Assembly: GCA_963728475.1 (NCBI GenBank)
Contig: CAVSKL010000001.1
Location: forward strand, 1,178,001-1,242,000
Direction: 5' to 3'
Length of the DNA stretch: 64,000 bases
Source of the DNA: CAVSKL01 sp963728475 [NCBI: Candidatus Eiseniibacteriota bacterium]
GTDB taxonomy: Bacteria > Eisenbacteria > RBG-16-71-46 > JABDJR01
Part shown: positions 60,766 through 64,000 of the stretch, piece by piece
Numbering within the stretch: position 1 is the stretch's first letter
Layout: each line of letters opens with the position of its first letter
Translations under genes and position numbers: made by a program
Notes under the pieces: model-generated
What the model was told of the DNA's origin: nothing
The model's database searches: none
What the model saw: only the letters and a program-made list of their open reading frames with translations

Positions 60766-60774
60766 TGCTAAACT
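60766..60774 (+). promoter_or_regulatory. Extended -10 promoter upstream of the DUF5996 gene
   Basis: TGC followed by TAAACT, matching the shared TGCTANNCT form. It lies 47 nt before the short leader ORF at 60821. Confidence 0.45.
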
Positions 60775-60820
60775 TCGAGCCGCGCCCCGTTTCCCGATCG
60801 TCCGGAGGAGGACACGCCCC

Positions 60821-60850
60821 ATGCCGACTTGGCGGCCGGCCGGCCGATGA
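60821..60850 (+). CDS. Nine-codon leader peptide overlapping the DUF5996 start
   Basis: ATG 60821 has the better Shine-Dalgarno (GGAGGAGGA, about 9 nt upstream) and encodes MPTWRPAGR, stopping at TGA 60848, which overlaps ATG 60847 of the next gene. It could be a real coupled leader peptide, or a sign that one base is missing and the main gene begins here. Confidence 0.35.
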   Translation: MPTWRPAGR

Positions 60851-61782
60851 CCCCCCGCTCCGCGGCCTCCTGGCCCGAGCTTCCCGCTCTGGAGGAGTGG
60901 CAGGACACCCTCACCACCGTCCACTTGTGGACCCAGATGGTGGGGAAGATCCGGCTCGCCCTCGGTCCCTGGGTCAACCACTCCTGGGGCTCGGCCCTCT
61001 ACGTGACCACCCGCGGGCTCACCACCTCGCCCATTCCCTACCAGGGGCGGACCTTCACCATCGACTTCGACTTCGTGGAGCACCGGCTCCGGATCGCGCT
61101 CTCCGACGGCTCCGGGGCCGCCTTCGACTTGCGGCCGATGACGGTGGCCGGGTTCCACCGGGAGCTGTTCGACACGCTGGGGGAGTCGGGGATCGAGGTC
61201 CGCATCCTCGCCCGGCCGGTGGAGATGGCGGAAGCGATCCGGTTCGAGCAGGACACGCGCCACCGGAGCTACGACGCGGATGCCATCCACCGGTTCTGGC
61301 TCGCCCTGGTCCAGGCCGACCGCGTGTTCAAACGCTTCCGCGCCGGATTCACCGGAAAGGTGAGCCCGGTCCACTTCTTCTGGGGAGCGTTCGATCTCGC
61401 GGTGACCCGGTTCTCCGGGCGTACCGCGCCGCGGCATCCCGGGGGGGCGCCGAACTGCGCGGACTGGGTCATGGTGGAGGCGTACTCGCACGAGCTTTCG
61501 AGCGCGGGGTTCTGGGCGGGGCCGGGGCTCGGGGAGGCGGCCTTCTACTCCTACGCCTACCCGTCGCCGGCGGGGTTCGCCGGGCATCCGGTGAAACCGG
61601 CCGCGGCCTACCATCACCCGGGCCTGGGGGAGTTCGTCCTTCCCTACCGGGCGGTGCAGTCGTCCGAGGCCCCCGACGCGGCCCTCATGGCTTTCCTCGA
61701 GAGCGCCTACGAGGCCGCCGCGGACCTCGGGAAGTGGGACCGCCGGGCGCTGGAGTGGGACGGGCCGGAGGCGTTGCGGTGA
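60847..61782 (+). CDS. DUF5996 family protein
   Basis: A 311-residue protein of unknown function. Family sequence begins SWPELPALEEWQDTLTTVHL and continues WTQMVGKIRLALGPWVNHSW and GLTTSPIPYQGRTFTIDFDF. Late GKVSPVHFFWGAFDLAVTRF, RTAPRHPGG, SAGFWAGPG and YHHPGLGEFVLPYRAVQ complete the pattern. The repeated His/Trp/Asp suggest an enzyme or metal site, but no activity is known. ATG 60847 is chosen because the family start begins just after it and the ATG overlaps the leader stop. Its own stop overlaps the truncated ORF at 61779. Confidence 0.85.
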   Translation: MTPRSAASWPELPALEEWQDTLTTVHLWTQMVGKIRLALGPWVNHSWGSALYVTTRGLTTSPIPYQGRTFTIDFDFVEHRLRIALSDGSGAAFDLRPMTVAGFHRELFDTLGESGIEVRILARPVEMAEAIRFEQDTRHRSYDADAIHRFWLALVQADRVFKRFRAGFTGKVSPVHFFWGAFDLAVTRFSGRTAPRHPGGAPNCADWVMVEAYSHELSSAGFWAGPGLGEAAFYSYAYPSPAGFAGHPVKPAAAYHHPGLGEFVLPYRAVQSSEAPDAALMAFLESAYEAAADLGKWDRRALEWDGPEALR

Positions 61783-61901
61783 CGGACGCGGAGCTTGCGG
61801 GGTTCCTCCGGAGCCATCGCCTGGCCGTCCGGGCCCCGGCGGCGCTGCAACCCGCGCCCCGGTCCGCGGTGGGGGTGGGCATTCTCTGGCCTACCGCTTG
61901 A
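61779..61901 (+). pseudogene. Truncated N-terminus of a pyridoxamine-phosphate-oxidase-like gene
   Basis: GTG 61779 overlaps the DUF5996 stop (GTGA) and reads [20 protein letters not shown] then SAVGVGILW for 40 codons, ending in TGA. The first 20 residues match the start of pyridoxamine-5'-phosphate-oxidase-like split-barrel proteins (ELAxFLRxHRLAV), but the rest of the domain (about 120 residues) is missing and no other frame continues it. It is probably a gene remnant. Confidence 0.45.
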
Positions 61902-61908
61902 TTCCCGA

Positions 61909-61914
61909 TATAAT
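61909..61914 (+). promoter_or_regulatory. -10 element for acs
   Basis: A perfect TATAAT lies 72 nt before the acs start. No convincing -35 is seen at 16-18 nt; an activator may be needed, as is common for acs. Confidence 0.4.
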
Positions 61915-61986
61915 CGATCCGGCCGGTCCGGCTGGCCGGGACCGGCGGCGCGAACCCGTTTCCTTCCCTTTCGCGGAGGTCGACCG

Positions 61987-63942
<1,956 letters not shown>

Positions 63943-64000
63943 CCGGCGGCCGAAAGCCCGGTCCGGCCGCGCATCCGGCAAAGCGGCCCGGGCGCCCGCG

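Overview
The window is a roughly 70% GC stretch of a bacterial chromosome. It encodes an outer membrane (TolC/MFP/RND efflux set, a beta-barrel C-terminus, many lipoproteins). Genes are packed in operons with ATGA or GTGA stop/start overlaps and frequent GTG or TTG starts. FecR-type and zinc-finger-type ECF sigma pairs, Ig-like surface lipoproteins, a lamin-tail secreted protein, a DabA/DabB carbon-uptake set and a UGA-containing gene suggest a poorly cultured high-GC diderm of the Gemmatimonadota/Eisenbacteria kind. That placement is inference; no 16S gene is present.

Layout. 1-3.4 kb: chaperone operon (3' end of dnaK, DUF1844 gene, grpE, J-protein, SirB1-like gene). 3.4-5.2 kb: large membrane protein on the minus strand. 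5.3-11.8 kb: murQ, an amidohydrolase, a sugar-binding lipoprotein, an aldo/keto reductase and two ABC permeases, probably an amino-sugar or cell-wall-fragment uptake and recycling operon without its ATPase. 11.8-15.5 kb (minus): Ig-like lipoprotein, FecR-type anti-sigma and ECF sigma factor. 15.9-22.6 kb (minus): two small membrane proteins, then TolC-MFP-RND with a PII-like gene. 22.7-25 kb: second ECF sigma/zinc anti-sigma pair, DUF2892 and TerC proteins. 25.5-29.6 kb: anmK, a SpoIID-like lipoprotein and nagZ, a second cell-wall recycling operon. 29.8 kb: tRNA-Asp with promoter and terminator. 30.2-33.2 kb: PAS hybrid kinase with a frameshift near its start, and a GAF membrane protein. 33.6-39.7 kb (minus): dabA, dabB and an extra NuoM-like subunit. 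39.9-42.6 kb: lipoprotein broken by frameshifts, lamin-tail protein and gene remnants. 42.7-48 kb: beta-propeller protein, ferritin-like/VIT1 fusion, GH31 glycosidase and OsmC. 48.1-57.6 kb: peptide transporter, SDR, DUF35/thiolase pair, transketolase-like enzyme, Hsp33 and peroxiredoxin. 58-64 kb: hypothetical lipoprotein, a SelW-like selenoprotein, VOC protein, leaderless tetR, DUF5996 protein and acetyl-CoA synthetase.

The most notable item is an 84-residue Rdx-family (SelT/SelW/SelH-like) selenoprotein at 58766-59020 (minus). It has a C-x-x-U motif read through an in-frame UGA and a well-placed bacterial SECIS-like hairpin. Ordinary ORF calling misses it.

MurNAc-6-P etherase, anhydroMurNAc kinase, beta-N-acetylglucosaminidase, a SpoIID-type protein and a sugar ABC importer together indicate active peptidoglycan turnover and recovery. 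Hsp33, 1-Cys peroxiredoxin, OsmC and the selenoprotein make up a thiol/oxidative-stress set. Several promoters share an extended -10 of the form TGCTANNCT, and anmK and tetR appear to be transcribed as leaderless mRNAs.
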